NCBI RefSeq assembly: GCF_046299575.1
Contig: NZ_JBKBHX010000006.1
Coordinates: forward strand, 62,001-126,000
DNA length: 64,000 bases
Source of the DNA: Thermaurantimonas sp046299575
GTDB taxonomy: Bacteria; Bacteroidota; Bacteroidia; Flavobacteriales; Schleiferiaceae
Direction of reading: 5' to 3'
Positions 1-8,621 of the stretch are shown one piece after another. The notes under the pieces were generated by a model that saw only the letters and a list, made by a program, of their open reading frames with translations, searched no databases and was not told where the DNA came from. How positions within the stretch are numbered: position 1 is the stretch's first letter; each line of letters starts with the position of its first letter. The position numbers and the translations under genes are program-made.

Positions 1-68
1 ACATTTAAAAAGTAAAATCACTTCCCACGATTGTACTTAACATTGCACCTAATAATCCGCGTAATTGA

Positions 69-1292
69 ATGATTGATTTTAGACCTTTTAAAGCCATTCG
101 CCCAACTCGCGACAAGGCATATTTGGTGGCCACACGCTCATATGTTTCTTACAACGAACAGGCTTTGGTCGATAAACTCAATAACAATCCGTATACATTT
201 TTACACGTCATCAATCCAACTGAAGCTCGAGTTAACAACATTCAAGGCAGTGATAAATATAAACTCGTACGAAAAACTTTTCAAAAATTTTATCGCGATG
301 GTGTTTTTATTTCTGATGAACGACCGGCGTATTATCTCTATCGCCAATCTACCTCTCAACACGTTTTTACCGGACTCATCGGCGCGGTGAGTGTATTAGA
401 TTACAATGAAGGCCGCATCAAAATTCACGAGCACACCCTCACCCGTCGCGAAGAGATGTTTGCCGACTATTTATACCACACAGGCTTCAATGCCGAGCCT
501 GTGTTGCTTATGTACCCGTGGCAAATGAAACTTCGCCAGGTATTTGAACGCTACCTACTCATGCGGCCGGAATACGAGTTCACCTCTACCGACCGTGTTT
601 TGCACGAATTGTGGGTGATCGACGATGCCAATAGTATTGAGACCATCCAAGCTGTCTTTTCAAATATCGAGAATGTTTATATTGCCGATGGCCACCACAG
701 ATCGGCCTCTTCAGCCCTGCTTCACAAGCGCTTACAAAACGAAGGTAGAACTTCTTCTGAGTCAGGCTACTTTATGGCCATGATGCTCCCTGAAACAGAG
801 TTGGTCATCGATTCCTTTTTCCGTTTGCTTGAAAATTCATCAGCCGAAGAACAAAAAAACATTGAGGAATTTGTCCATTCGAGTTGTCAAGAGATTTCTC
901 CAAACCAACCATTAAATTCAGGCGAAATTTCAGTATTTAACGGAAAAGAATGGAAATCATACAAAATACCAGACGGGTGGTTTGTGGGTAAAAATGCGGC
1001 AAAACAGTTAGATGCAAGTGTTCTGTTCGACCATATTCTTAATCCCATAGCTGGCATCACTGATGCTAAAGAAAGCGAACGCTTACACTATATGCCTACA
1101 CCCGAGGGACGTAAGAAAGCCGAAATTTGGGCAGTAGAACACCCACATTCTTTAGTATTTGAATTAGCACCTATCGACGTTGAAACCATTAAAAAAATAT
1201 CAGACCTACACCTTGTTATGCCTCCAAAAAGTACTTATATCCTGCCAAAACTGCGCAGTGGTCTTACCATTTACGACCTCAACATTCACTGA
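69..1292 (+). CDS. DUF1015 family protein
   Basis: A 407-residue soluble protein with no signal peptide. It has the DUF1015 signature: an N-terminal FRPFKAIRP, an internal IADGHHRSASS around residues 203-214, and the expected length near 400. Known of the family: DUF1015 is distantly related to the ParB/SerK-type phosphoserine kinase fold, and in Bacteroidota it often sits downstream of serC and serA, so a link to serine metabolism is possible. That neighbourhood lies outside the window and cannot be checked. The gene converges on the GSCFA gene and their stop codons overlap by a few bases, so there is no room for a normal terminator. Biochemical role: not assignable from sequence. Confidence 0.85.
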   Translation: MIDFRPFKAIRPTRDKAYLVATRSYVSYNEQALVDKLNNNPYTFLHVINPTEARVNNIQGSDKYKLVRKTFQKFYRDGVFISDERPAYYLYRQSTSQHVFTGLIGAVSVLDYNEGRIKIHEHTLTRREEMFADYLYHTGFNAEPVLLMYPWQMKLRQVFERYLLMRPEYEFTSTDRVLHELWVIDDANSIETIQAVFSNIENVYIADGHHRSASSALLHKRLQNEGRTSSESGYFMAMMLPETELVIDSFFRLLENSSAEEQKNIEEFVHSSCQEISPNQPLNSGEISVFNGKEWKSYKIPDGWFVGKNAAKQLDASVLFDHILNPIAGITDAKESERLHYMPTPEGRKKAEIWAVEHPHSLVFELAPIDVETIKKISDLHLVMPPKSTYILPKLRSGLTIYDLNIH

Positions 1293-2290
1293 CGTTCGAA
1301 AAGTGCTTCCAATTTCTTCCATCTTTCTTCGTCAGCATTGTTAAGCTCTAAGTTGAGTTCTTTTTGTAAGTTTTCCTTTTCGTTTTTTAAATGCATAAAC
1401 CACTTCCTGGCGCTTTCAGCCTCAGGCATTCGAATATGATGGTTCAGATTTTTTAAAAATTGATCTATGCGCTCAAAGCACTTTTTAGTATCTTCTGAAA
1501 ACCAAGTATTAACAAAATATTCAAACACGACATCTATTGCTTTTTGTGTCGGATGTGCCATGTCATCTTCGTAATACTCATAGTTGCGCAGCACATCTGT
1601 AATGATTTCATACGAAGGAAAGTAAAAGACGTGATTATGCCTATCAACTACCGCATGTACAGCAGCCAATAGATGTGCTTTGCTTCGAATATTTTGTACC
1701 ATTCCATCGCGTAGATGTTTCACAGGGCTTACTGTCAGAATAACTGATGCGTTTTTGTTCCAATATGCAATTAGTGCCAATACTTCCTCTAAAATTCCCT
1801 CTACATCTTTTGGGGCAAGCAATCTTTTCTCAAAAATATCCGAAGGCATCTTGTGGCAATTAGCCACTGATAGCTGATTTTTTTTTAAGACATAGTGATA
1901 TGCCGTACCCAGAGTAATGACTATTAAACGAGCTTCTAAAACGCTTTTTTTCAATACATTACTTGCTTCCTTAATTTTTTGTTTTAATGCCTCTTTCGAA
2001 ACAGCGTACAGTGAGCTATGGTGTTGCCAGGATAAATAAATACCGTCGCGCTCAAAAATCGTATCTTCTTCCGCTTCGGAAAAAGCTTGTTTTAAATGTT
2101 TTAAAAGACTAACCGGATCAAAAGCTATTCCCAGGGGATTAACAATTACAGGATGATAAAAGCGCTGCAGGCGACTTCCAATATTTTCAGAAAAACACGA
2201 ACCCAACAATATGACGCCGTCTTTTACATTGAGTAAATCTATGGGAGTCTCTACGGCAGGGAAACTAAGAATGCGATGCTGAAAGGTCAT
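1286..2290 (-). CDS. GSCFA-domain protein (SGNH-hydrolase-like)
   Basis: A 334-residue protein carrying the name-giving motif GSCFSENIG around residues 30-38, which fits a nucleophilic Ser in an SGNH-type N-terminal block. Near residues 243-249 is DDMAHPT, resembling the DxxH block that supplies catalytic Asp and His in SGNH hydrolases. No signal peptide or membrane segment is seen. GSCFA proteins are widespread in Bacteroidota and of unknown substrate. The gene follows the CBS-domain gene with a one-base gap, so the two are probably co-transcribed. An esterase or acylhydrolase role is only inferred. Confidence 0.85.
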   Translation of the reverse strand: MTFQHRILSFPAVETPIDLLNVKDGVILLGSCFSENIGSRLQRFYHPVIVNPLGIAFDPVSLLKHLKQAFSEAEEDTIFERDGIYLSWQHHSSLYAVSKEALKQKIKEASNVLKKSVLEARLIVITLGTAYHYVLKKNQLSVANCHKMPSDIFEKRLLAPKDVEGILEEVLALIAYWNKNASVILTVSPVKHLRDGMVQNIRSKAHLLAAVHAVVDRHNHVFYFPSYEIITDVLRNYEYYEDDMAHPTQKAIDVVFEYFVNTWFSEDTKKCFERIDQFLKNLNHHIRMPEAESARKWFMHLKNEKENLQKELNLELNNADEERWKKLEALFERQ

Positions 2291-2291
2291 T

Positions 2292-2957
2292 TTAAATGTT
2301 AATCCACTTCATCAGCAAATTATAGCGCTGCATCAGATCTACTGCACTTTTTGTCTGAGCAAAAACCGCCCGAATGTCGTAATTATAGCGCTCGAAGGTC
2401 TGAAGAATTCCGTCCAGATTTTCCTTGTTGAGTTTTAACGTCAGCAATATTCTGTTGCTGCCTGGAATTTCCGTAATGTAAAGCGCCACAATTCGCGCAT
2501 CGCCACTTTCAGCTATTTGGGCTATTTGGCTAAGGTAATAATCACCTGAAGCCAATTCAAGCACAACGACCCCACCTGGAATTTTAAACGAAATCGCTTG
2601 TGCAAAGGCATATAGCATTTCAGACGCCTGAATGCTTCCAATGTAAGAACCATTTCGATCTAATACAGCTAATACGTCGCATTTAAAAACGCCAAAGGCG
2701 CTAATTACTTCCAGCTCATGACTATCTATTTGCACATAAGCTGGTCGAAGCAGCTCAGGTGTTAATCCACTGATGGATTGTAAACCATCTAATTGATTTT
2801 CAAGGTCTTCAAGCCTTACCACACCCACGAATTCACCCTCCTGAAGTACAGGCAATGACTTTGTGCCATGATGCAGAATCTCTTCAATGGCTTGAGCCAC
2901 CGAATCAGAGCTGTTCAGAGGATTAGTATTTAGAGATATGTAATTTTCTGCAGTCAT
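2292..2957 (-). CDS. CBS-domain pair protein (AcuB-like)
   Basis: About 221 residues with two N-terminal CBS motifs (roughly residues 1-60 and 65-125) and a C-terminal region with an ACT-like strand pattern (residues 140-220). CBS pairs bind adenosyl nucleotides and act as energy or ligand sensors; no partner enzyme is fused here. The longest reading starts at a TTG at 2984, but the first ATG is at 2957 (MTAENYISL), which aligns better with a CBS start. A perfect TAnnTTTG box at 2965-2972 lies just before that ATG, implying a very short leader. It is followed tightly by the GSCFA gene. Target unknown. Confidence 0.8.
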   Translation of the reverse strand: MTAENYISLNTNPLNSSDSVAQAIEEILHHGTKSLPVLQEGEFVGVVRLEDLENQLDGLQSISGLTPELLRPAYVQIDSHELEVISAFGVFKCDVLAVLDRNGSYIGSIQASEMLYAFAQAISFKIPGGVVVLELASGDYYLSQIAQIAESGDARIVALYITEIPGSNRILLTLKLNKENLDGILQTFERYNYDIRAVFAQTKSAVDLMQRYNLLMKWINI

Positions 2958-2964
2958 GACATGG

Positions 2965-2972
2965 CAAACATA
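2965..2972 (-). promoter_or_regulatory. Possible -7 promoter box for the CBS/GSCFA pair
   Basis: On the minus strand this reads TATGTTTG, an exact match to the Bacteroidota -7 consensus TAnnTTTG. No TTG is seen at the right distance upstream, so only half of the promoter is supported. Transcription would begin within a few bases of the preferred ATG at 2957. Confidence 0.35.
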
Positions 2973-3060
2973 GGTGGAATACAATAAAGAGTTTTTATGC
3001 CAGATTTAAATAGCTTAAAAATTCACTTGAAGACAAACTTATCTTTGTTTAAAAAGCAAA

Positions 3061-3086
3061 AAACCGACCAAAAATGGCCGGTTTTT
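3061..3086 (-). terminator. Rho-independent terminator of tRNA-His
   Basis: On the minus strand AAACCGGCC pairs with GGTCGGTTT (one G-T wobble) around a short loop, followed by a T-rich run. It lies directly downstream of the tRNA 3' end. Confidence 0.75.
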
Positions 3087-3091
3087 AAAGG

Positions 3092-3165
3092 GTGGCAGAT
3101 GGGTCTCGAACCCACGACCTTCGGAACCACAATCCGACGCTCTGACCAACTGAGCTACAGCCACC
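3092..3165 (-). tRNA. tRNA-His (anticodon GTG)
   Basis: The minus strand folds as a cloverleaf. The D arm is GCTCAGTTGGTCAGAGC, the anticodon stem TCGGA/TCCGA holds the loop TTGTGGT with anticodon GTG, and the T arm GTGGG-TTCGAGA-CCCAT is normal. A G precedes the acceptor stem, as expected for the extra G-1 of tRNA-His. One T-T mismatch is seen near the base of the acceptor stem (GTGGCTG against CTGCCAC). The CCA end is not encoded. Confidence 0.95.
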
Positions 3166-3178
3166 ATTTTTCGGGCTG

Positions 3179-3210
3179 CAAATGTAATGTTTTACTTTTG
3201 ATTTATACAA
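3179..3210 (-). promoter_or_regulatory. Promoter of tRNA-His
   Basis: The minus strand carries TTG (3208-3210), 21 bases, then TACATTTG (3179-3186). This matches the Bacteroidota -33/-7 promoter, about a dozen bases before the tRNA 5' end. Confidence 0.7.
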
Positions 3211-3314
3211 AACCCATATCGTCAAATTTGATTTTTTTTAACCCCTATCTCCAACTCATCTTAGTCCATATTTCATTATTGACGTTCTTTGCAGACAAAT
3301 AAAAAATACAGAGA

Positions 3315-5225
3315 TTGAAATCAATTGGCGCCTGGATTTTCTCGCTCATTTTGATGTTAACATTAGTGAATATAAGTGAAGCACAAAACAAGAAGGCTCT
3401 TAAAATGTATCAACAAGCCCGCGAAAAATTGGCAAATCGCGATATCCAAGGAGCCCTTAAACAATTGGGTGAACTCAATAAAAAATATCCTGACTTTCCC
3501 GATGCCTGGATTTTGAAAGGCGATTTACATGCTCGCGAAAAAAATACCGATCTCGCACTTGAAGCATACATGGGTGCTTTAAAAGCCGGTGCCGGTGCCT
3601 TCTTACATCTATCTGTTGCTGAGTTGTATTTCAATAAATATCAATATGATTTGGCAAAAAAGCATCTCGATATATATCAAGCCTATCCAAAAGCAAGCCC
3701 TCAAGGGCTTCAGAAAGCCAATAAATTACGAAAAAATATTGAATTTGCTTCAGTTGCTATAAAAGATAGTGTGCGTTTCTCTCCTGAAAACCTAGGACCT
3801 ACAGTAAACGACCGACATCACCAATATTTCCCAGCTCTTTCAGCTGATGGCAAACTATTAGTTTTTACTGAAAGAGAAGTAGGTACAGACAAGAAAGACG
3901 AAGATTTTTACTACGCAGAATTACTCAAAGGTGGTGGATTTTCACCAAAGCGAAAACTTCCAGGTTACATCAACACACCGCTTAACGAAGGAGCGCAGTC
4001 CGTATCAGCAGATGGGCGAATCATCATTTTCACTGGGTGCCACCGGCCTGAGGGATTTGGCTCTTGCGACCTGTATGCCAGCTATTTGATGCCCGATGGA
4101 AGCTGGAGCTCACCGCAGAATCTAGGTCCAGCTATCAATACAGCTGCATGGGAAAGTCAACCTTCCCTTTCACCTGATGGTCGAACGCTTTATTTTGTTC
4201 GTGGAAAAACCGGTCGCGACGAATCGACGGACATCTACTACTCTACCCTCGACGATAACCGGCGATGGACAGAAGCTAAACCATTACCCGGAGCAGTAAA
4301 TACTCCCGGGCGTGAGGCTACTCCTTTTATTTATTTCGACAATCAAACGCTCTTTTTTGCCAGCGACGAACACCCAGGTTTCGGCGACATGGACTTTTTC
4401 TACTCAAAACTCAACGCAGACGGCACATGGTCACAGCCGGTCAATCTCGGTTACCCGGTGAATACATCTTCCGAAGAATTCAGCCTTATTATTAGCCCCG
4501 ATGGCCGCACAGCCTACTTTGCGAGCGATAGCCGTGCAGATGGATATGGCGGATTTGATCTGTATAAATTTTCGCTTGATGAACGAATTAGGCAAACACC
4601 AGTCGCATTTGTAAATGGTGTGGCTATAGATGCTAATGACGGCAAACGCATTGCTAACGGTTCAATTCGATTGTTTGACTTAAGTAGTAGTAAAGAAATC
4701 TGGACTGGCGAAACGCGAAAAGATGGTACCTTCTTCTGGGTATTGCCCGGAAACAGAGAATACGCTATGTATGTAGAAAAAGAAGGCTATCTCTTTCATT
4801 CTCAAAATTTTGTGGTGAAGGAAGAACCTTCGGACAGCGCACTGTATGTAGAGGTACGACTTAAGCCAATCGAAACTGGCAGTGTTATCGTTCTTCAGAA
4901 TCTCTTTTTTGACACTGATTCCTATAAAATTCAACCCAAATCTGAAGCTGAATTAGCTAAAATCTTACAATTTTTAAAACAAAATCCGAATGTACGTGTA
5001 GAAATTGCAGGACATACAGATAGTCGAGGTTCAGCAGCTTACAACCGTGCCCTTTCGCAAAATCGAGCAAAAAGTGTGATAGAATACCTGGTTAAAAACG
5101 GAATCAATCCTGTACGGCTTATCGCCAAAGGCTATGGAGATACACAACCAGTAGCATCAAACGATACGGATGAAGGTCGTCAGCTGAATCGGAGAACAGA
5201 GTTAAAGATTATAGCTACACAATAA
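3315..5225 (+). CDS. PorE-like OmpA-family protein (TPR, beta-propeller, CRD, OmpA)
   Basis: A 636-residue exported envelope protein. A signal peptide fills residues 1-23 (cut after SEAQ). TPR-like helices follow (25-135), then PD40/WD40-like blades with repeated SxDGR..YF motifs (155-420), a carboxypeptidase-regulatory-like domain (430-515) and a C-terminal OmpA peptidoglycan-binding domain (530-636) with GHTDSRGS and LSQNRAKSV. This order and length match PorE of the type IX secretion system, which links the machine to peptidoglycan; other OmpA/PD40 proteins share parts of it, so PorE is an inference. The start is TTG; the next ATG would cut into the signal peptide. It is divergent from tRNA-His and appears to be a single-gene unit. 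Confidence 0.8.
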   Translation: MKSIGAWIFSLILMLTLVNISEAQNKKALKMYQQAREKLANRDIQGALKQLGELNKKYPDFPDAWILKGDLHAREKNTDLALEAYMGALKAGAGAFLHLSVAELYFNKYQYDLAKKHLDIYQAYPKASPQGLQKANKLRKNIEFASVAIKDSVRFSPENLGPTVNDRHHQYFPALSADGKLLVFTEREVGTDKKDEDFYYAELLKGGGFSPKRKLPGYINTPLNEGAQSVSADGRIIIFTGCHRPEGFGSCDLYASYLMPDGSWSSPQNLGPAINTAAWESQPSLSPDGRTLYFVRGKTGRDESTDIYYSTLDDNRRWTEAKPLPGAVNTPGREATPFIYFDNQTLFFASDEHPGFGDMDFFYSKLNADGTWSQPVNLGYPVNTSSEEFSLIISPDGRTAYFASDSRADGYGGFDLYKFSLDERIRQTPVAFVNGVAIDANDGKRIANGSIRLFDLSSSKEIWTGETRKDGTFFWVLPGNREYAMYVEKEGYLFHSQNFVVKEEPSDSALYVEVRLKPIETGSVIVLQNLFFDTDSYKIQPKSEAELAKILQFLKQNPNVRVEIAGHTDSRGSAAYNRALSQNRAKSVIEYLVKNGINPVRLIAKGYGDTQPVASNDTDEGRQLNRRTELKIIATQ

Positions 5226-5306
5226 GTTTTATAATTGATTTTAAACAAATTGAGTGAACACATCCCATTTTAAGTTTAAAAACATAAGAAATAAATGCTG
5301 TAGATT

Positions 5307-6191
5307 TTAATAAAACCGGTAAGAATAACCTAATTGAAAACTCGTAAAGGGCCAGGAGGTATTGCCCTTTTCAATTCGGAACAGTAAAATATTCTTTCCT
5401 AATACATAAAATATTTCCGTACTTCCAATCAAAGGCTTGTCATATCTTCCAAAATAACCCACATAACCTCTCATATGTAAATCTGCCCCCCATTTAACAT
5501 TTTTTATTCTACCCCCTAAACCATACAATACCGCATCGTTTTGCTTGTGGTCTGTCTTATATGTTTGATATGCGTAAAAGCCTAACATGCTATAAATCTG
5601 ATAGGTAAACGTTTTTGCAGAAAATATTTTTCTGAAATTTACATCAAAGTAATAGCCAGGTGTATCAGTGTAGCGTGCATCTTCCACTCTGCTTCCTGAG
5701 GCGGTTTTTAAACCTACGCGAAAAGCAATATCAGGCAACTTTTTATCAAATTGAACAATTTGCCAATGTGTTTCTACATAAATATCCCCTACTGCCCATC
5801 CCCTACCCTCATAGGTACGAGCAGCCCTAAAGTCGCGTATATCGGCATTTGTGTTGAAATATTCTGCAGAAACCATCAAGGCACGAAGAGCTACTTTTCG
5901 ATCAGCTTTGTAGTAAAAGCTGTTTTTAATAGAATACGTCCTCTCACCTTTCGTGTAATAATACTGTAGAAGATTGTAAAAACCGTTTAATGAATCCCAT
6001 AAACAATACAAGGGTTCAGGCACCGGTAAAGCATTAGGTCCCATTCTGCCAGATTCTAAGTAGAGATATTTTTCAAATGGCGAAATGCCATCCCAACCGT
6101 GTAAATCATTCCACCATTGATAATCAGTTTGTTGGGAATAAGTGTGGTAAGTATTTATCAGAATTATTAAACCTACAAGCTTTAGTTTCAT
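5307..6191 (-). CDS. Exported protein, probable small outer-membrane barrel
   Basis: I do not recognise a named family. The 294-residue product starts with a signal peptide (MKLKLVGLIILINTYHTYS, cut near residue 19). The rest has alternating hydrophobic/aromatic strands and ends in an aromatic residue (SYRFY), as outer-membrane beta-barrels do. The start overlaps the stop of the upstream serine hydrolase by four bases, so the two are probably translated together and may act on the same envelope substrate, which is not identifiable. Confidence 0.6.
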   Translation of the reverse strand: MKLKLVGLIILINTYHTYSQQTDYQWWNDLHGWDGISPFEKYLYLESGRMGPNALPVPEPLYCLWDSLNGFYNLLQYYYTKGERTYSIKNSFYYKADRKVALRALMVSAEYFNTNADIRDFRAARTYEGRGWAVGDIYVETHWQIVQFDKKLPDIAFRVGLKTASGSRVEDARYTDTPGYYFDVNFRKIFSAKTFTYQIYSMLGFYAYQTYKTDHKQNDAVLYGLGGRIKNVKWGADLHMRGYVGYFGRYDKPLIGSTEIFYVLGKNILLFRIEKGNTSWPFTSFQLGYSYRFY

Positions 6192-7513
6192 TTTCTCAAA
6201 TACTGAAAGCGATAACCACCCTGTTCTAAAATGAACCCACGGTATCGTCCCTCGCTCAACTCTTTAAATTCTAATACTATTCCGGCCTGTTTGAAGGTAA
6301 ACTTATTATCCGACTCAGCATTTAGAGGAAAAGCTGATTGCCCGGTAGCCTGCGCGTATAGCTTATTTCGTTCTCTGTAAATTTTAATTTCAAGTGGTAA
6401 ATCATTCGATCTGTATTCGCCAACTGCAGCGTTCAAAATACTTTCTTCAGGTATATATGAACCTGGCAAATTAAAACTGTGCGGAATTCCGTAAAAAGAT
6501 GATAATACTCCAATAGCTACATCATTGAGTGAAACGTCTGTTATACAGTTGCTTAACAAAACTGCTGTAACATTATCATCAGGAAAATACACCGCTAAAC
6601 TCGTAAAACCATCTATCCCACCCGAATGCCCATATCCATTTTTCTGATAAAAGGGAATTTTAAAAACACCCATTCCAACACCATCTCGAAATGAAATCAT
6701 TTTTTCGATATTTTCATCCTTTAATAAATCTTTTTTACAAAAAAGCCTGTCATAAAATAGTCCCACACTCGCAGCTGTGGCTGCCAAATTACCCGCGCCA
6801 AGGGCTACATTCATGTATGTTTCAGAAGCTTTTTCCCAAAGAGAATCTGTTTTGATAAAAGATGGTACTATTTCTTGAATACAAATTCCACCACAACAAA
6901 TCATTTCCTTATGAAGATTTTTCGGAAGCACATTGCTTATTAACTCACAATACGATTTGCCAGTAATACGCTCAGCTATAAGCCCTAATAGAAAAAAGTT
7001 GCTGTTGGAATATTCAAATCGCTCATCAGGCTCAAAATCAGAAGGATAAGAGTATATTTCTTTCAAAATTTCTTCTGTTCTTGTAGGTTTTGAAAAATAT
7101 TGAAAGTACCTTTCTTCATTTGTATAACTATGAATTCCGCTTCTATGTCTAAGCATCATTTCTATGGTGATTCTTCTTGCATTCACTACTTCCGGAAAAA
7201 ACAAATCAAGAGTGGTATTTAAGCTTAATTTTTTTCTTTCAATCAATTTTAAAATTATTGTGGCAGTGTATGTTTTTGTAATAGAGCCAATTTTAAAATA
7301 ACTTGTTTTTTGAAGTGGTATTTTTTGATTTGGATTTGAAAAGCCGAAATTTCTTGAGTAAATAACTTTTCCTTCCTTCACAATAGCAATGCTCCCATTA
7401 AAAAGTTCTTTTTCCGTCAAAATTTCCAGCTTTCGGGTTATACTATCAATGTTTTGAGCATTTATGCTTGTATAAAATAAAAATGAAATGAGCATTAAAA
7501 TTTTGAAATACAT
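6188..7513 (-). CDS. Serine hydrolase, beta-lactamase/PBP4* family
   Basis: A 441-residue exported enzyme with a signal peptide (residues 1-19). It carries the class C beta-lactamase/DD-peptidase motifs: SxxK as SITK near residue 77, YxN as YSN near 174, and the third-strand motif as HSGG near 295. A beta-rich C-terminal extension (360-441) is typical of the broad serine-hydrolase family in Bacteroidota, which includes esterases, peptidases and penicillin-recognising proteins. The substrate is therefore open. It is the first gene of a two-gene unit, divergent from asd. Confidence 0.85.
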   Translation of the reverse strand: MYFKILMLISFLFYTSINAQNIDSITRKLEILTEKELFNGSIAIVKEGKVIYSRNFGFSNPNQKIPLQKTSYFKIGSITKTYTATIILKLIERKKLSLNTTLDLFFPEVVNARRITIEMMLRHRSGIHSYTNEERYFQYFSKPTRTEEILKEIYSYPSDFEPDERFEYSNSNFFLLGLIAERITGKSYCELISNVLPKNLHKEMICCGGICIQEIVPSFIKTDSLWEKASETYMNVALGAGNLAATAASVGLFYDRLFCKKDLLKDENIEKMISFRDGVGMGVFKIPFYQKNGYGHSGGIDGFTSLAVYFPDDNVTAVLLSNCITDVSLNDVAIGVLSSFYGIPHSFNLPGSYIPEESILNAAVGEYRSNDLPLEIKIYRERNKLYAQATGQSAFPLNAESDNKFTFKQAGIVLEFKELSEGRYRGFILEQGGYRFQYLRK

Positions 7514-7572
7514 TTCACTATTATTAAAACGGATTAAAAATACATTTACCCCACAAACAGTGACACATCAAT

Positions 7573-8547
7573 ATGAAAGTAGCATTAGTAGGAACCACAG
7601 GATTAGTAGGGCAAGTAATGCTCAAAGAGTTAGAAGCCCGAAACTTTCCAGTTTCAAAATTAATACCCGTAGCATCTGAAAAAAACGTCGGAAAAACCAT
7701 TCTATTCAAAAACAAAAAAATTGAAATAGTTTCTCTTCAAAAAGCTGTCGATTTAAAACCTGAAATTGCAATCTTTTCGGCGGGTGGAGCAGTTAGCCTT
7801 GAATGGGCTCCGCGTTTTGCTGAAGTCGGTTGCAGAGTAATTGACAACTCTTCAGCATGGCGTATGGATCCAACCAAAAAATTGATAGTACCAGAAGTAA
7901 ACGGTCATCTGCTCACCAATGAAGACATGATCATAGCTAACCCCAACTGCTCTACCATTCAAATGGTTATGGTTTTAGCCCCGTTGCATAAAGAATTTAA
8001 TGCAAAAAGAGTTGTAATTAGTACTTATCAATCAGTTACTGGTACAGGAGCAAAAGCCGTTGCCCAGCTAATGGCTGAGCGCAAGGGCGAAAATACAGAA
8101 AAGGTATATCCTCATCCTATTGACCTTAATTGTATCCCCCAATGCGATGTGTTCCTCGAAAATGGGTACACCAAAGAAGAAATGAAATTGACTAATGAAA
8201 CTGTAAAAATCTTAGGAGATCCCAGTGTAAAAGTTACAGCTACTGCTGTAAGAGTACCGGTTATTGGAGGACATAGTGAATCTGTAAACATTGAATTTAA
8301 AAAACCTTTTAAGATTGAACAGATTTTCGAAATCCTTAGCCAAACAAAAGGTGTAAAAGTACTTGATGAACCACAGAAGTTCATTTATCCCATGCCTATA
8401 CTTGCAAATGGCAATGATACAGTATATGTAGGAAGAATCCGCAGAGATCACAGTCAAGAAAATACCATAAATCTTTGGATCGTAGCTGATAATCTGCGCA
8501 AAGGAGCTGCTACAAACGCTATTCAAATTGCTGAATTATTTGTATGA
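7573..8547 (+). CDS. asd: Aspartate-semialdehyde dehydrogenase
   Basis: Catalyses NADPH-dependent reduction of L-4-aspartyl phosphate to L-aspartate 4-semialdehyde in the lysine/DAP, threonine and methionine branch. The 324-residue product has the N-terminal Rossmann motif VGTTGLVGQ, the active-site cysteine in NPNCST near residue 126, and the substrate-binding segment around VPVIGGHSES near residue 235. Length fits the family. The ATG at 7573 is followed directly by the Rossmann strand, so the start is secure. It is a monocistronic housekeeping gene ending at a hairpin terminator. Confidence 0.95.
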   Translation: MKVALVGTTGLVGQVMLKELEARNFPVSKLIPVASEKNVGKTILFKNKKIEIVSLQKAVDLKPEIAIFSAGGAVSLEWAPRFAEVGCRVIDNSSAWRMDPTKKLIVPEVNGHLLTNEDMIIANPNCSTIQMVMVLAPLHKEFNAKRVVISTYQSVTGTGAKAVAQLMAERKGENTEKVYPHPIDLNCIPQCDVFLENGYTKEEMKLTNETVKILGDPSVKVTATAVRVPVIGGHSESVNIEFKKPFKIEQIFEILSQTKGVKVLDEPQKFIYPMPILANGNDTVYVGRIRRDHSQENTINLWIVADNLRKGAATNAIQIAELFV

Positions 8548-8578
8548 ATAATCTTATTTTTTTTAGTAAGTGATAAAA

Positions 8579-8600
8579 AAAGGGCCTAAAATGGCCCTTT
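8579..8600. terminator. Bidirectional terminator between asd and the polysaccharide locus
   Basis: AAAGGGCC and GGCCCTTT form a perfect 8-bp stem with a six-base loop (TAAAAT), with A-rich sequence before and T-rich sequence after it, so it can terminate in both directions. It lies between two convergent genes and marks the end of the giant minus-strand locus. Confidence 0.85.
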
Positions 8601-8621
8601 ATTTTTTAATGTTATGAAATG

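Noticed and set aside
2997..3302. Plus-strand frame across the tRNA-His region
   Set aside because: It runs through a tRNA on the opposite strand and its terminator, with no protein-like composition.
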